Positions 53,701 to 62,603 are shown, counted from the first letter of the stretch. The stretch is 64,000 nucleotides of DNA from Chloroflexota bacterium (GCA_026707225.1 JAPOXG010000058.1:62001-126000); one strand, 5' to 3'. Made by a program: numbers and translations. Notes: generated by a model from the sequence alone, not told the origin.

Positions 53701-54846
53701 TTATTGCTTGTATGGATCGGCGGCATCGCGCAAGCCGTCTCCGAGAAAATTAAAGGCGAGGACCGTAGCGATGACAAACAAGCCCGGAATCAGCAGCCAG
53801 GGGCTCTGGCTAAGACTGCGGATATTTTGGGCGTCTTGCAGCAATACGCCCCAACTGACCGCTGGCGGCCGAATGCCGATTTGCAGAAAGCTCAACGCCG
53901 TCTCCGCCAGGATCATGCCGGGCACGGCCAGGCTGAGCACCACGATCAGGAAGCTGGCGAAGGAGGGCAAGAGATGTTTGATAATGATCTCCATGTCGCC
54001 CATATTGGATATCCGCGCCGCCATCACAAAGTCGGCTTCTCGCAATTCCAACAGCTTGCCGCGCACGGCGCGCGCCAGCGGCGGCCAACTCACGATGGCC
54101 AAGACGACGGTTATGCCGAAATAAACTTGCGTCGAGCTCCATTCGGGCGGGAAGGCCGCGGACAGCGCCATGATCAGCGGGATATGGGGAATGGAAACGA
54201 GGAACTCGATGACGCGCTGCACGATGATATCAACCGTCCCGCCGAAATAGCCCGAGACGCCACCGATCAGACAGCCCAGCACGAAGCTGGTGACCATGCC
54301 AAGGAAGCCAATCGATAGCGAAATCCGCGCCGCGTGCATGGTGCGTGAAAACAAGTCGCGTCCCAGTTCATCGGTGCCGAAGGGGAAAAAGACAGCCGGC
54401 TCATCCACGCCCATCAGATGAATATTGGTGTCAATCAAGCCGAGCAGCCGGTATGATTCGCCCTCGACAAAGAAGCGAATGGGATAACGCTTCGTCCTGT
54501 CTTCGGTGTAATTGCGCTTCAGCGTATCCATATCCAGCTTTTGCGTCATGTCATAGATGAAGGGATTCAGGTGAAAATTGCCCTCATCGTCGACGAAGCG
54601 AACCGTGTGCGGCGGCGCTTTGGCGTATTTGACGTGGCGCTTGTGATGATCGTTTATGGAATAAAACTCTGGGAAAATCGCTAGCGAATAGAGAAAGATG
54701 ATCACCAGCGCCGAGATCATCGCCAGGCGATGCCGCCGGAATTTGCGCCAGATCAGCTGCCACTGCGAGGCTAGATAATAGCTCTCGTCAAATTGCGCGA
54801 CTTGCTTAGGTGTTTTGGCTCGGCCCAAGCCGAAACGGCGCAGCAT
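53701..54846 (-). CDS. ABC transporter permease, DppC/OppC type
   Basis: The 381-residue inner-membrane permease has TM1 at about 33-52, a long outer insert (about 55-160, NDHHKRHVKYAKAPP to MGVDEPAVFFPFGTDELGRD), then five helices. The EAA loop is ARAVRGKLLELREADFVMAAR followed by the DppC-type LAVPGMILAETALSFLQIG. The GTDELGRDLFSR motif is typical of DppC/OppC. The enlarged outer insert is like that of Dpp-type oligosaccharide transporters. The start is uncertain between GTG 54852, ATG 54849 and ATG 54846; the last is best placed after GAGGG. It pairs with the DppB-type gene 12 bp upstream. ATPase genes are not in the window. Confidence 0.86.
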   Translation of the reverse strand: MLRRFGLGRAKTPKQVAQFDESYYLASQWQLIWRKFRRHRLAMISALVIIFLYSLAIFPEFYSINDHHKRHVKYAKAPPHTVRFVDDEGNFHLNPFIYDMTQKLDMDTLKRNYTEDRTKRYPIRFFVEGESYRLLGLIDTNIHLMGVDEPAVFFPFGTDELGRDLFSRTMHAARISLSIGFLGMVTSFVLGCLIGGVSGYFGGTVDIIVQRVIEFLVSIPHIPLIMALSAAFPPEWSSTQVYFGITVVLAIVSWPPLARAVRGKLLELREADFVMAARISNMGDMEIIIKHLLPSFASFLIVVLSLAVPGMILAETALSFLQIGIRPPAVSWGVLLQDAQNIRSLSQSPWLLIPGLFVIATVLAFNFLGDGLRDAADPYKQ

Positions 54847-54858
54847 CATCACCCTCGA

Positions 54859-55893
54859 TCAGTTGGCCGCGCGCTCCATGCGAATGCGCGGATCCACCAC
54901 CACCAGCAAGATATCGGAAACCGTCGTTCCGATAACGGTCAAGATTGTCACAAACATCAGCAGCGTTGCCGTTAAGAAGGTATCCTGCGTAATCAGCGCG
55001 CGATAGAGCATTGGACCGGCGGTGGGCAAGCCCAGCACGATCGCGGTAATCGTGCCGCCGGAAATGAGCGAAGGAAAGAGCCAAGCCAAGCCGCTGACGA
55101 TCGGGTTGAGCGCCACCCGGACCGGGTACTTGAAGAGCAGCTTCACTTCGCCGACGCCTTTGCTGCGCGCCGTGATCACATACTGTTTGTTGAGCTCGTC
55201 GAGCAAGGTGCCGCGCAGCACGCGTATCATCCCCGCTGTGCCGGCGGTACCGACCACGATGATTGGAATGGGCAAATGCAGCAGCAGATCGCCAAGCTTT
55301 GCCCAGCTCCAGGGCGCGGAGACATACTCGGGCGAAAACAAGCCGGTCAAATTGAGTTCGTAGCTTTTCCAGGCGATGTAAAGCATGATGAGCGCCAGCA
55401 TGAAATTGGGTATCGCCAGCCCAATGAAGCCGATTATGGAGACGATATAATCGCCAAGTGAATACTGATGCGTCGCGGAATAAATGCCGATAGGTATGGC
55501 GACGGCGAAGGTGAAGATGGCGCTGAGTATGGCAATGGTGAAGGTCAGCGCCAGCCGCTCCCCAATGATGTCTTTGACCGGCTGCTGCCAATCAAAGGAA
55601 AAGCCGAACTCGCCCTGCAAGACCTGCCCGAACCATTTGAAGTAACGCAGGAATAGCGGCAGGTCCAAGCCATATTGCCGGCGCAGATTCTCGACTTCTT
55701 CGTCGCTCAGGTCTTGCCCGGCCTGCTCAAGCCGGCTGATATAAGTGGATAGATAATCGCCCGGCGGCAACTGAATGACGACGAAGGTGACGATCGAGAC
55801 CAGCCACAGCAGGAATATCATATATATCAGGCGCTGAAAGACGTAGATTCTCATCAACTCATCAATCGTCGAGCTCGCCGCCGCGGCAAACAT
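54859..55893 (-). CDS. ABC transporter permease, DppB/OppB type
   Basis: The 344-residue permease has six predicted helices, the BPD_transp_1 motif IRVLRGTLLDELNKQYVITARSKG (about 225-248) and the N-terminal YVFQRLIYMIFLLWLVSIVTFVVIQLPPGDY typical of DppB. It forms the membrane channel with the DppC-type gene that follows. The ATG at 55893 is taken; an internal ATG at 55854 (MRIYVFQRL) would give a more standard N-terminus and cannot be excluded, as neither has a strong ribosome site. It is the first gene of the minus-strand unit permease-permease-GntR-MDR-SDR. With two nearby solute-binding proteins it most likely imports oligosaccharides rather than peptides. Confidence 0.86.
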   Translation of the reverse strand: MFAAAASSTIDELMRIYVFQRLIYMIFLLWLVSIVTFVVIQLPPGDYLSTYISRLEQAGQDLSDEEVENLRRQYGLDLPLFLRYFKWFGQVLQGEFGFSFDWQQPVKDIIGERLALTFTIAILSAIFTFAVAIPIGIYSATHQYSLGDYIVSIIGFIGLAIPNFMLALIMLYIAWKSYELNLTGLFSPEYVSAPWSWAKLGDLLLHLPIPIIVVGTAGTAGMIRVLRGTLLDELNKQYVITARSKGVGEVKLLFKYPVRVALNPIVSGLAWLFPSLISGGTITAIVLGLPTAGPMLYRALITQDTFLTATLLMFVTILTVIGTTVSDILLVVVDPRIRMERAAN

Positions 55894-55920
55894 GACCCGA
55901 GACTGGGGAAAGTTTCGCAG

Positions 55921-55949
55921 ATTCTAGCCTTATCGCTATAGATTGTCAA
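55921..55949 (-). promoter_or_regulatory. Near-perfect promoter of the permease-GntR-dehydrogenase unit
   Basis: On the minus strand TTGACA (55949-55944, perfect -35), a 17-bp spacer and TAGAAT (55926-55921). The -35 lies wholly inside the palindrome at 55942-55953. Confidence 0.75.
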
Positions 55950-55953
55950 CAAT
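55942..55953. promoter_or_regulatory. Putative GntR operator, copy 2
   Basis: ATTGTCAACAAT matches 11 of 12 bases with the copy at 49772-49783. It covers the -35 of the permease promoter. A nearby TGTACA (55961-55966) with flanking ACAATC, giving GATTGT...ACAATC arms 22 bp apart (55941 and 55963), may extend the site. Confidence 0.62.
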
Positions 55954-55970
55954 ATACACTGTACAATCTT

Positions 55971-55999
55971 TTGTAAATCACAGTCGAATTGGTTATGAT
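55971..55999 (+). promoter_or_regulatory. Promoter of the cycloisomerase-like gene
   Basis: TTGTAA (55971-55976), a 17-bp spacer and TATGAT (55994-55999), about 95 bp ahead of the enolase-superfamily gene and divergent from the permease promoter. Confidence 0.55.
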
Positions 56000-56093
56000 C
56001 GGGCGCGGTTTGCCCATATCAGAGCCAGCGTCTCCCGCAGAGATAATATGCAGCCAGTCAGTTCCGTGTACAGTAGCCGCCCAGGGTGATTAG

Positions 56094-57182
56094 TTGATTA
56101 TCGAGAGCGTTGAGACCAAACATTACCTGCTCCCGCTGACTCATCCCATGACCGATGCCTCACACGGCGTCATGACCCATTTTGAGGTCGTCCTTGTCAA
56201 GCTGCAATCAGATTGCGGATTAGCGGGCTACGGTTATACCTACACGATTGGCTGCGGCGGCTCCGCCATCCGGTCGCTCATTGACAAGGATTTGAAGCAC
56301 TTGCTGCTCGGCGCCGATGCGAATCGCATAGAAGCGATCTGGGACCGTATGTGGTGGCGCCTGCATTATGTTGGACGGGGCGGATTAGCCTCCTTCGCCA
56401 TGTCCGCTGTCGATATCGCGCTCTGGGACCTGCAGGCTAAACGGGAGGACCTGCCTCTCTGGAAGCTGCTCGGCGGTTTTTCGCCCGAAGTGCGGGCTTA
56501 CGCTGGCGGCATTGACTTGCAGCTGGGACCTGGGGAACTGGTGGAGCAGACGGGCTGCAATCTGCAAAAGGGCTTCCGCGCCATCAAGATCAAGGTTGGG
56601 CGCGCCAAGCTTTCGGAAGATGTTGAACGCCTGCGCGCCGTGCGCCTTTGCATCGGACCTGATATGCCCTTGATGGTGGACGCCAACATGCGCTACAGCG
56701 TTGAACAAGCCATCAGCGCCGCCCGCAAATTCCGCGATTTTGACGTCCATTGGTTTGAAGAGCCGACCATACCGGACGATTACAAGGGCATGGCGCGGGT
56801 CGCGACCGAAGGCGGCCTGCCGATCGCGGCCGGCGAAAACCTGCATACGATCTATGAATTTCGACATACGATTGAAGACGCGAAGATCGCTTTCCCGGAA
56901 CCGGACGTCTCCAATATCGGCGGCATCACGAACTGGATGCGGGTAGCGAAACTAGCGCATGCGCACAACTTGCCGGTGACCTCGCACGGGGTGCATGAGC
57001 TGCATCTGCACTTGCTGGCGGCGATCCCCAACGCGTCATTTCTTGAGGTGCACAGTTTTGGCTTGGAACGCTTTATCAAGAACCCGCCGAAACTCAAGGA
57101 CGGGTTCATGACGGCTTCGGATGCGCCGGGGCATGGCGTTGAATTTGACTGGGATCGATTGCGCGAGCACGAAATACACTGA
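56094..57182 (+). CDS. Enolase-superfamily enzyme, probable 3,6-anhydro-L-galactonate cycloisomerase
   Basis: The 362-residue protein belongs to the mandelate-racemase/muconate-lactonising group. Catalytic Lys are in KIKVG (Lys165, Lys167), metal ligands are Asp196 (DANM), Glu222 (EEPT) and Glu248 (GENLHT), and a general His is near 298 (SHGVHELH). It shares the sub-family traits I recall for Vibrio-type anhydrogalactonate cycloisomerase: GYGYTYTIG near the N-terminus, LHYVGRGGLASFAMSAVDIALWDL (in two parts), EEPTIPDDYKG, GENLHTIYEF, EVHSFGLERF and the C-terminal GVEFDWDRL. That enzyme opens 3,6-anhydro-L-galactonate to 2-keto-3-deoxy-L-galactonate. Four GH117 domains nearby make this the natural role. 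The start codon is TTG (56094) after AGGGTGAT. Related acid-sugar dehydratases are the alternative. Confidence 0.75.
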   Translation: MIIESVETKHYLLPLTHPMTDASHGVMTHFEVVLVKLQSDCGLAGYGYTYTIGCGGSAIRSLIDKDLKHLLLGADANRIEAIWDRMWWRLHYVGRGGLASFAMSAVDIALWDLQAKREDLPLWKLLGGFSPEVRAYAGGIDLQLGPGELVEQTGCNLQKGFRAIKIKVGRAKLSEDVERLRAVRLCIGPDMPLMVDANMRYSVEQAISAARKFRDFDVHWFEEPTIPDDYKGMARVATEGGLPIAAGENLHTIYEFRHTIEDAKIAFPEPDVSNIGGITNWMRVAKLAHAHNLPVTSHGVHELHLHLLAAIPNASFLEVHSFGLERFIKNPPKLKDGFMTASDAPGHGVEFDWDRLREHEIH

Positions 57183-57198
57183 TGCCGATCTGCCGATT

Positions 57199-57226
57199 TT
57201 GGCACAAGTAGACGATGCGCTATAGT
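57199..57226 (+). promoter_or_regulatory. Promoter of the first solute-binding protein gene
   Basis: TTGGCA (57199-57204), a 16-bp spacer and TATAGT (57221-57226), about 110 nt before the ATG at 57337. It would allow stronger expression of the binding proteins than the upstream gene. Confidence 0.5.
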
Positions 57227-57336
57227 TTGTTTCAAGAAATCTTTTTCATTTCGTCTGATCGAGAGGAGGCGAACAGGCATAAGTTGAGAACCGGGCAAGT
57301 CCTGAAACGTACACAGTTCTGGAAAGGAACACAATC

Positions 57337-59334
57337 ATGAAACGAATGAGTTTTACCCTGCTTTTGCTCGCGACCTTGCTGATTCCTTCAGCCGCAAATC
57401 TGGCGGACGAGATGCTGGTCTATCCGTTCCAATATGCGGATTTGGACGCTTATGCCGCCGCCACCGGTAATTCTATTGACATGTGGGGCGAAGCGCCGAT
57501 GCTGGCTGACCGGGTCGCCGCTGGCGAGCTGCCGCCGGTTGAAGAACGCTTGCCGGCGCAGCCCGTTGTCGTGCAGCCGCTTGAAGCCATCGGCGAATAC
57601 GGCGGGGAGCTGGCTGGACCCACGACCAACCCGACCTGTTGCGGCTGGGATGTGTTGGAGATGCGCTTGCAGAAGCTGCTCACCATCGACACCGACCTGA
57701 CCTCAATCATCCCCAATATCGCCCGCGCATACGAAGTCTCTGATGACTGGACGACATTCACCTTCCATCTGCGCGAGGGGCACAAGTGGTCGGACGGCAC
57801 GCCCTTCACCACCGAGGACTTCCGCTTCTTCTTTGAAGATGTTCTGGGCAACACCGACCTAACGCCCTCGCCTGGCGGTCCTTGGGTGCTGAAAGGCGAA
57901 TTGCCGCAGATTGACATTCTGGATGAAACAACCATCCGCATGACCTATGCCGAGGCGCGCCCAACTCTGCTCATCGCGGTCGGCAGCGAAGTGGGCCGGC
58001 GTGGCTTCCGCCCGGCGCATTACTTCAAGCAGTTCCATATTGACTACAACGAAGACGCCAACGAGCTTGCGGCTGAGAACGGCTTTGAAGACTGGGTCCA
58101 GATGTTCAACGCCAAGATGAGCCCTTATGGCTTCACCTGGAACCTGGGCTCGGAAACGGATCCTTATTCGCCGACGCTGAACACCTTCGTCTTCGTCAGC
58201 GAGGATACCTTCGGCAACAAGCACTATGAACGCAATCCCTACTTCTTCAAGGTAGATACCGCCGGCAATCAATTGCCTTACACCGATACCTTGCGCCGCA
58301 TTCTGGTTGAGGATCTGCAGGTGCAAGATCTGAAGGGCATCGCCGGCGAATACAGCCACTATGGCTGGGGCACGCTTTTGAGCTTCCCGACCTATCGCGA
58401 CAACGAAGAAGCCGGCGGTTACCGCACGGCGCTTGCTGAATACAGCCGCGGCAACGAATACTCGATCATGTTCAACTTCACCACTCCAAACCTGGAACTG
58501 CGCGAGATATTCTGGGATATCCGCTTCCGTCAAGCCATGTCCGTGGCGATCAATCGCGATGAGATCAATGAGTTGGTCTACTTCGGTTTGGCGAACGCAT
58601 CGGCGAATTCGCCCGTACCTTCTTCGCTGTTCTTCGAGGACTGGATGCCGGGGTATTTCGCGCAATACGATCCCGATCTCGCCAACCAACTTCTTGATGA
58701 GATGGGTCTCGATCAGCGCGATGCCGATGGCTTCCGCCTGCGGCCCGATGGCGAGACGCTGTTCATCAACTTCCAGGTGTCGGTACCGGAAGACTCCTGG
58801 CGCCAAATCGGCGAGTTGATCACTTCGTATTGGAACGATGTCGGGGTAAAGACCAGCTACAAGCTGATTGAGATTGGCTTGTATCGCGAATTACGCGACG
58901 GCAATCAGGTTGACATGGCGGCTTGGGGCACCGATATGCTGGATATTGGCGAAGTCGCGAACGGCTTGGCGAACATGCGGCCGCACTGGGGCGCGCGCGC
59001 TTCCGGGCATCTCTGGCGCCAGTGGATGCAGAGCGACGGTGAAGACGGAGAAGAACCGCCGCAGGAGATCAAAGACTTGTGGGCGGTTGGCGAAGCCTTC
59101 CTCGAGGCCAGCTACGGCTCGGACGAATGGCTGGAACTGGGCAAGGAATTCTATCGCTTGTCCATGGGCGGGCTCTATCAAATCGGCACGATTCAGCGTC
59201 CGCCGCAGCCGCTGCTCTTCAAGACAAACTTGAAGAATACGCCGCCAAACGACACCACCGGGCAATGGAGCTGGACCTACCGCCAGTGGGTCATGTTCAT
59301 GCCCGAGCAGTGGTACTTTGAGAGCGACGGCTAA
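57337..59334 (+). CDS. ABC transporter solute-binding protein, family 5 (Dpp/Opp type), copy 1
   Basis: The 665-residue secreted protein has a Sec signal peptide (MKRMSFTLLLLATLLIPSAA, cleavage near 23-24) without a lipobox Cys. It carries an SBP_bac_5 fold: ELPPVEERLPAQPVVVQP and GEYGGELAGPTTNPTCCGWD early, then FHLREGHKWSDGTPFTTEDFRF (about 146-167), the hallmark of this family. It is larger than typical peptide-binding proteins (about 530 residues). Thermophilic bacteria use such proteins to bind oligosaccharides, and the neighbouring hydrolases point that way here. It pairs with the copy-2 protein, with which it shares long identical stretches, and with the divergent DppB/DppC genes. Ligand is inferred. 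Confidence 0.87.
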   Translation: MKRMSFTLLLLATLLIPSAANLADEMLVYPFQYADLDAYAAATGNSIDMWGEAPMLADRVAAGELPPVEERLPAQPVVVQPLEAIGEYGGELAGPTTNPTCCGWDVLEMRLQKLLTIDTDLTSIIPNIARAYEVSDDWTTFTFHLREGHKWSDGTPFTTEDFRFFFEDVLGNTDLTPSPGGPWVLKGELPQIDILDETTIRMTYAEARPTLLIAVGSEVGRRGFRPAHYFKQFHIDYNEDANELAAENGFEDWVQMFNAKMSPYGFTWNLGSETDPYSPTLNTFVFVSEDTFGNKHYERNPYFFKVDTAGNQLPYTDTLRRILVEDLQVQDLKGIAGEYSHYGWGTLLSFPTYRDNEEAGGYRTALAEYSRGNEYSIMFNFTTPNLELREIFWDIRFRQAMSVAINRDEINELVYFGLANASANSPVPSSLFFEDWMPGYFAQYDPDLANQLLDEMGLDQRDADGFRLRPDGETLFINFQVSVPEDSWRQIGELITSYWNDVGVKTSYKLIEIGLYRELRDGNQVDMAAWGTDMLDIGEVANGLANMRPHWGARASGHLWRQWMQSDGEDGEEPPQEIKDLWAVGEAFLEASYGSDEWLELGKEFYRLSMGGLYQIGTIQRPPQPLLFKTNLKNTPPNDTTGQWSWTYRQWVMFMPEQWYFESDG

Positions 59335-59360
59335 AACGCGGCGTCTGTGTTACAATCCGT

Positions 59361-59394
59361 GGGACTGGCGAACCATGCCAGTCCCTTTTAATTT
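59361..59394 (+). terminator. Intrinsic terminator between the two binding-protein genes
   Basis: A perfect 9-bp stem GGGACTGGC/GCCAGTCCC (59361-59369, 59377-59385, loop GAACCAT) followed by TTTTAATTT. It likely reduces read-through, so the first binding protein would be made in excess of downstream products. Confidence 0.85.
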
Positions 59395-59415
59395 AGCGAA
59401 GTGAGGAATCCACGA

Positions 59416-61416
59416 ATGAAAAGGACATTGCTAACGCTGGCGCTCTTGATTGTGTTCGTTTTCGGAAGCGCGGTTTTCGGTCAAACCATCAGCGATAAGA
59501 CCTATCCGCAGCAGTTCGGATCGCCGGCTGCATACGAAGCGGCGACCGGCCACAGCGTCGGCATGTACAGCGAGGCGCCGATGCTGGCCGGGCGCGTTGA
59601 AGCGGGCGAATTGCCGCCGGTGGAAGAGCGCCTGCCTGCAGAGCCTGTTGTGGTCGAGCCGCTTGACGCGATCGGCGCCTACGGTGGCGAGTTGGCGGGG
59701 CCGTCCACCAGCCCGACTTGCTGCGGCTGGGATGTATCTGAAATGGTGATGCAGAAGCTCTTCACCATCGACACTGACTTGCAGACGATTATCCCCAATA
59801 TCGCCAAAGCTTACGAAGTTTCCGACGACCAAACGCAGCTGACCATTCATTTGCGCGAAGGGCACAAGTGGTCGGATGGTCATCCCTTTACGTCTGAAGA
59901 CTTCCGCTTCTGGTTTGAAGACGTCTTGTGGAATGAAGACGTCACTGGCGGGATTCCGGGCGAATGGCGCCCCGGCAACCAGAAACCGCTGCTGGAAATC
60001 ATCGATGAGACGACGCTCCGCTATACTTTTTCCCAGCCGCATCCGTCGATGATCGTGCGGATGGCCAGCAATCCCCGCCACCGTGGATTCCGCGCCGCCC
60101 ATTACTTCAAGCAATTCCACATCGACTACAACGAAAATGCGAACGATCTGGCGGCGGAGGCAGGATTCGAAGATTGGGCGAAATTGCTGAACGCGCGGCT
60201 GCGTCCCAATACCAATACAGGCACGACCGCCACCGACACCGTCGTCGGCATCCCGACAATGAATACCTTTGTGTACACGGGTGAAGACTCCTTCGGCAAC
60301 AAGCACTTCGCGCGCAATCCCTACTTCTTCAAAGTGGATATCGCTGGCAATCAGCTTCCCTATGCCGACACCTTGCGGCGCGTCCTGGTCGAAGACTTGC
60401 AAGTGCAGGATCTGCGCGCGATCGCCGGGGAATACAGCCACTTCGGTTGGGGCAAGCTGCTGAGTGTGCCCACATACCGCGATAATGAAGCGGCCGGCGG
60501 CTATCGCACGGCGCTCGTCACCTACAATCGCGGCAACGAATACAGCATGATGTTCAACTTGACCCATCCCGACCTGGTGATGCGCGAGATCTTCAATGAC
60601 GCGCGCTTCCGTCAGGCGATGTCGCTGGCGATTAACCGCGGCGAAATCAACGAGCTGATCTACTTCGGTTTGGCGACGCCGTCCCAATCGGCGCCGACGC
60701 CGGATTCCAGCTTCTACGAACCCTGGATGACGGATTACTTCGCCGAATACGATCCCGATCAGGCGAGCGCGCTGCTCGATGAAATGGGCTTGGATCAGCG
60801 CGACGGCGATGGCAATCGTCTTCGCCCCGATGGTGAAACGCTGTTCATCAATATGCAAGTCGCTGTGCCGGAAGAAGCCTGGGGGCAGATCGCCGAGTTG
60901 GTCGTCTCCAATTGGAACGCAGTCGGCGTCAAGACGCAGCTCAAGCTGATTGAACGCAGTTACTACAATGAGCTGCGCGGCACTGGCGGCCACGATATCG
61001 CGGGCTGGGGGCTGGACATCGTCGACATCGGCGAATTCTCCGGCGCGATCAACAACATCAGACCGCATTGGGGCGCGCGCGCCGGCTCCAAGGAATGGAC
61101 TGATTGGCTCAACAGCGGCGGCGAACGCGGCAGCGAACCGCCTGAAGACATTAAGGAACTCTGGGATCTCAGCCAGCTATGGCTGCAGCAGCCCTATGGC
61201 TCCGAGTCTTATCTGGAAATCGGCAAGCAATTCCATGACATGACCTTCCGCGGCTTGTATCAAATCGGCACGGTGCAGCGACCGCCTCAGCCATTGCTGT
61301 TCAAGAAAAACTTGAAGAACACGCCGCCCAATGATACCGACGGCATGTGGAGCTTCAGCTATCGTCAGTGGGTGATGTTCATGCCCGAGCAGTGGTACTT
61401 CGAAGACGACATGTAG
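59416..61416 (+). CDS. ABC transporter solute-binding protein, family 5 (Dpp/Opp type), copy 2
   Basis: The 666-residue protein is a clear paralogue of copy 1 along its whole length. It has a Sec signal peptide (MKRTLLTLALLIVFVFGSAVFG) with no lipobox Cys, then APMLAGRVEAGELPPVEERLP, SPTCCGWDV, HLREGHKWSDGHPFTSEDFRF, FGNKHFARNPYFFKVD and the C-terminal MFMPEQWYFEDDM. The ATG at 59416 is chosen over an upstream GTG because GTGAGG then serves as ribosome site and the signal peptide starts cleanly. Two binding proteins for one permease pair suggest two related oligosaccharides, for example sulfated and unsulfated forms. This is inference. Confidence 0.87.
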   Translation: MKRTLLTLALLIVFVFGSAVFGQTISDKTYPQQFGSPAAYEAATGHSVGMYSEAPMLAGRVEAGELPPVEERLPAEPVVVEPLDAIGAYGGELAGPSTSPTCCGWDVSEMVMQKLFTIDTDLQTIIPNIAKAYEVSDDQTQLTIHLREGHKWSDGHPFTSEDFRFWFEDVLWNEDVTGGIPGEWRPGNQKPLLEIIDETTLRYTFSQPHPSMIVRMASNPRHRGFRAAHYFKQFHIDYNENANDLAAEAGFEDWAKLLNARLRPNTNTGTTATDTVVGIPTMNTFVYTGEDSFGNKHFARNPYFFKVDIAGNQLPYADTLRRVLVEDLQVQDLRAIAGEYSHFGWGKLLSVPTYRDNEAAGGYRTALVTYNRGNEYSMMFNLTHPDLVMREIFNDARFRQAMSLAINRGEINELIYFGLATPSQSAPTPDSSFYEPWMTDYFAEYDPDQASALLDEMGLDQRDGDGNRLRPDGETLFINMQVAVPEEAWGQIAELVVSNWNAVGVKTQLKLIERSYYNELRGTGGHDIAGWGLDIVDIGEFSGAINNIRPHWGARAGSKEWTDWLNSGGERGSEPPEDIKELWDLSQLWLQQPYGSESYLEIGKQFHDMTFRGLYQIGTVQRPPQPLLFKKNLKNTPPNDTDGMWSFSYRQWVMFMPEQWYFEDDM

Positions 61417-61442
61417 ATCGCGTGGTCGTCAGAATTCCTAGT

Positions 61443-61468
61443 CGTGGTGTGGCCTGTGTCACGCCACG
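61443..61468 (+). other. Hairpin ahead of the third GH117 gene
   Basis: A 9-bp stem CGTGGTGTG/CACGCCACG (one G-T pair, 8-nt loop) lies in the 78-bp gap between the binding-protein and GH117 genes. It lacks a T run, so it may be an mRNA-processing or stabilising structure rather than a terminator. Confidence 0.45.
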
Positions 61469-61494
61469 ATGCGTTTAAGAGAGGTTCTTGAATC

Positions 61495-62577
61495 ATGCGC
61501 AGCGCCGCGATGCAGCGCTTCAACGTGCGGGACGCCGACAACCCCTGGTTCACGAAATTCCACTTCATGAACGTCTCAGGTCTCGGCTATGAGCAAGGCA
61601 TCGTACGCCGCGATCCAAGCTGCGTCATTGAAGTCGATGGCCTCTATTTCGTCTGGTATACGCGCGGGGCGCATCCTTGCCCGGCGGTCGGCCATGAGCG
61701 CGCCACCGACCTGATTCCCGCCATGCCCTGGGACCTGACCGATGTCTGGTACGCCACTTCGACCGATGGAAGAACTTGGCGCGAGCGGGGTCCGGCTGTC
61801 GAGCGCGGACCGACCGGCAGCTATGACGAGCGCAGCATCTTCACGCCCGATGTGCTGGCGCATGACGGCCGCTACTATCTGGTCTATCAGGTGACAAGAG
61901 CGCCGACCTGGCGCAGCACACCGGAGTCAATCGCCTTGGCTTGGGCCGATTCCCCGCATGGTCCATGGACGAAGTCGCCGGCGCCGGTGGTCGAGCCGGA
62001 TCCATCGGGCGAGGTTGACGAACGCGCCCACCCCATGGAAGCGACGGCGCAAGGCGCCTTCGACAGTTTGCGCGTGCATGATCCGGCGCTGCTCTTTCGC
62101 GACGGGCGCTATTGGCTCTACTTCAAGGGCGAAGGCATCGGCCACAGCAATATGGAGAGCAAGTGGGGCGTCGCCATCGCCGACGATCCGCTGGGTCCCT
62201 ACGAGAAATCGCCGCTCAATCCCATTACCAATAGCGGGCATGAGGTGATGGTTTGGAATTACGCTGGCGGAGTTGGCGCCCTATTGACCCGCTGCGGACC
62301 GGAGAAAAACACGATCCAATTCGCCGCTGACGGAATCAACTTTGAACCGAAAGCGACGATCATCGATCCACCGCAAGCGGCCGGCGCCTTGCGCGTTTCG
62401 GAAGCATCGAACAGCGAACCGCTCGCTGGCTTGAGCTGGGGGCTCAGCCATGTCACCCAGTGGAGCCCGCATGCGGCGCGTCAAGGGCAAGATCCGCTGG
62501 CGATCGCGGGGATTGACGAACCCTGGGACTTCCTCATTCGTTGGGAGCGCCACGATCAGTCGCTCGGCTGGGTCTAG
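61495..62577 (+). CDS. GH117-type glycoside hydrolase, compact single domain
   Basis: The 360-residue protein is the most divergent of the GH117-type domains here. It lacks the LxKPTDRPLSAA N-terminal extension of the others and starts close to the propeller (RFNVRDADNPWFTKFHFM). Key sites are kept: VRRDPSCV (base Asp), SLRVHDP (second Asp), NSGHEVMVWNY (acid His plus Glu), ERSIFTPDVLAHDGRYYLVYQV and CGPEKNTIQFAADGINF. Its motifs (HDGRYYLVYQV, ITNSGHEV, EKNTIQ) are closer to characterised GH117 neoagarobiose hydrolases than those of the other copies. No signal peptide is present. It lies between the binding proteins and the sulfatase, probably co-transcribed with the latter (26-bp gap). Confidence 0.8.
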   Translation: MRSAAMQRFNVRDADNPWFTKFHFMNVSGLGYEQGIVRRDPSCVIEVDGLYFVWYTRGAHPCPAVGHERATDLIPAMPWDLTDVWYATSTDGRTWRERGPAVERGPTGSYDERSIFTPDVLAHDGRYYLVYQVTRAPTWRSTPESIALAWADSPHGPWTKSPAPVVEPDPSGEVDERAHPMEATAQGAFDSLRVHDPALLFRDGRYWLYFKGEGIGHSNMESKWGVAIADDPLGPYEKSPLNPITNSGHEVMVWNYAGGVGALLTRCGPEKNTIQFAADGINFEPKATIIDPPQAAGALRVSEASNSEPLAGLSWGLSHVTQWSPHAARQGQDPLAIAGIDEPWDFLIRWERHDQSLGWV

Positions 62578-62603
62578 CGCTAGGTTGGCTTGGGAGCGAA
62601 GTG

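Noticed and set aside
59431..61068. Long open frame (545 codons) on the minus strand opposite the second binding-protein gene
   Set aside because: It mirrors a clear family-5 binding protein, has no recognisable domain and no ribosome site; long antisense frames are expected in GC-rich coding DNA.
53701..61416. Dipeptide/oligopeptide uptake as the role of the Dpp-type transporter
   Set aside because: The family name suggests peptides, but no peptidase is nearby, the binding proteins are oversized, and all neighbours act on sugars. Oligosaccharide uptake is the better reading.
61443..61468. Hairpin considered as a terminator
   Set aside because: The 9-bp stem is not followed by a T run, so it was listed only as a hairpin.
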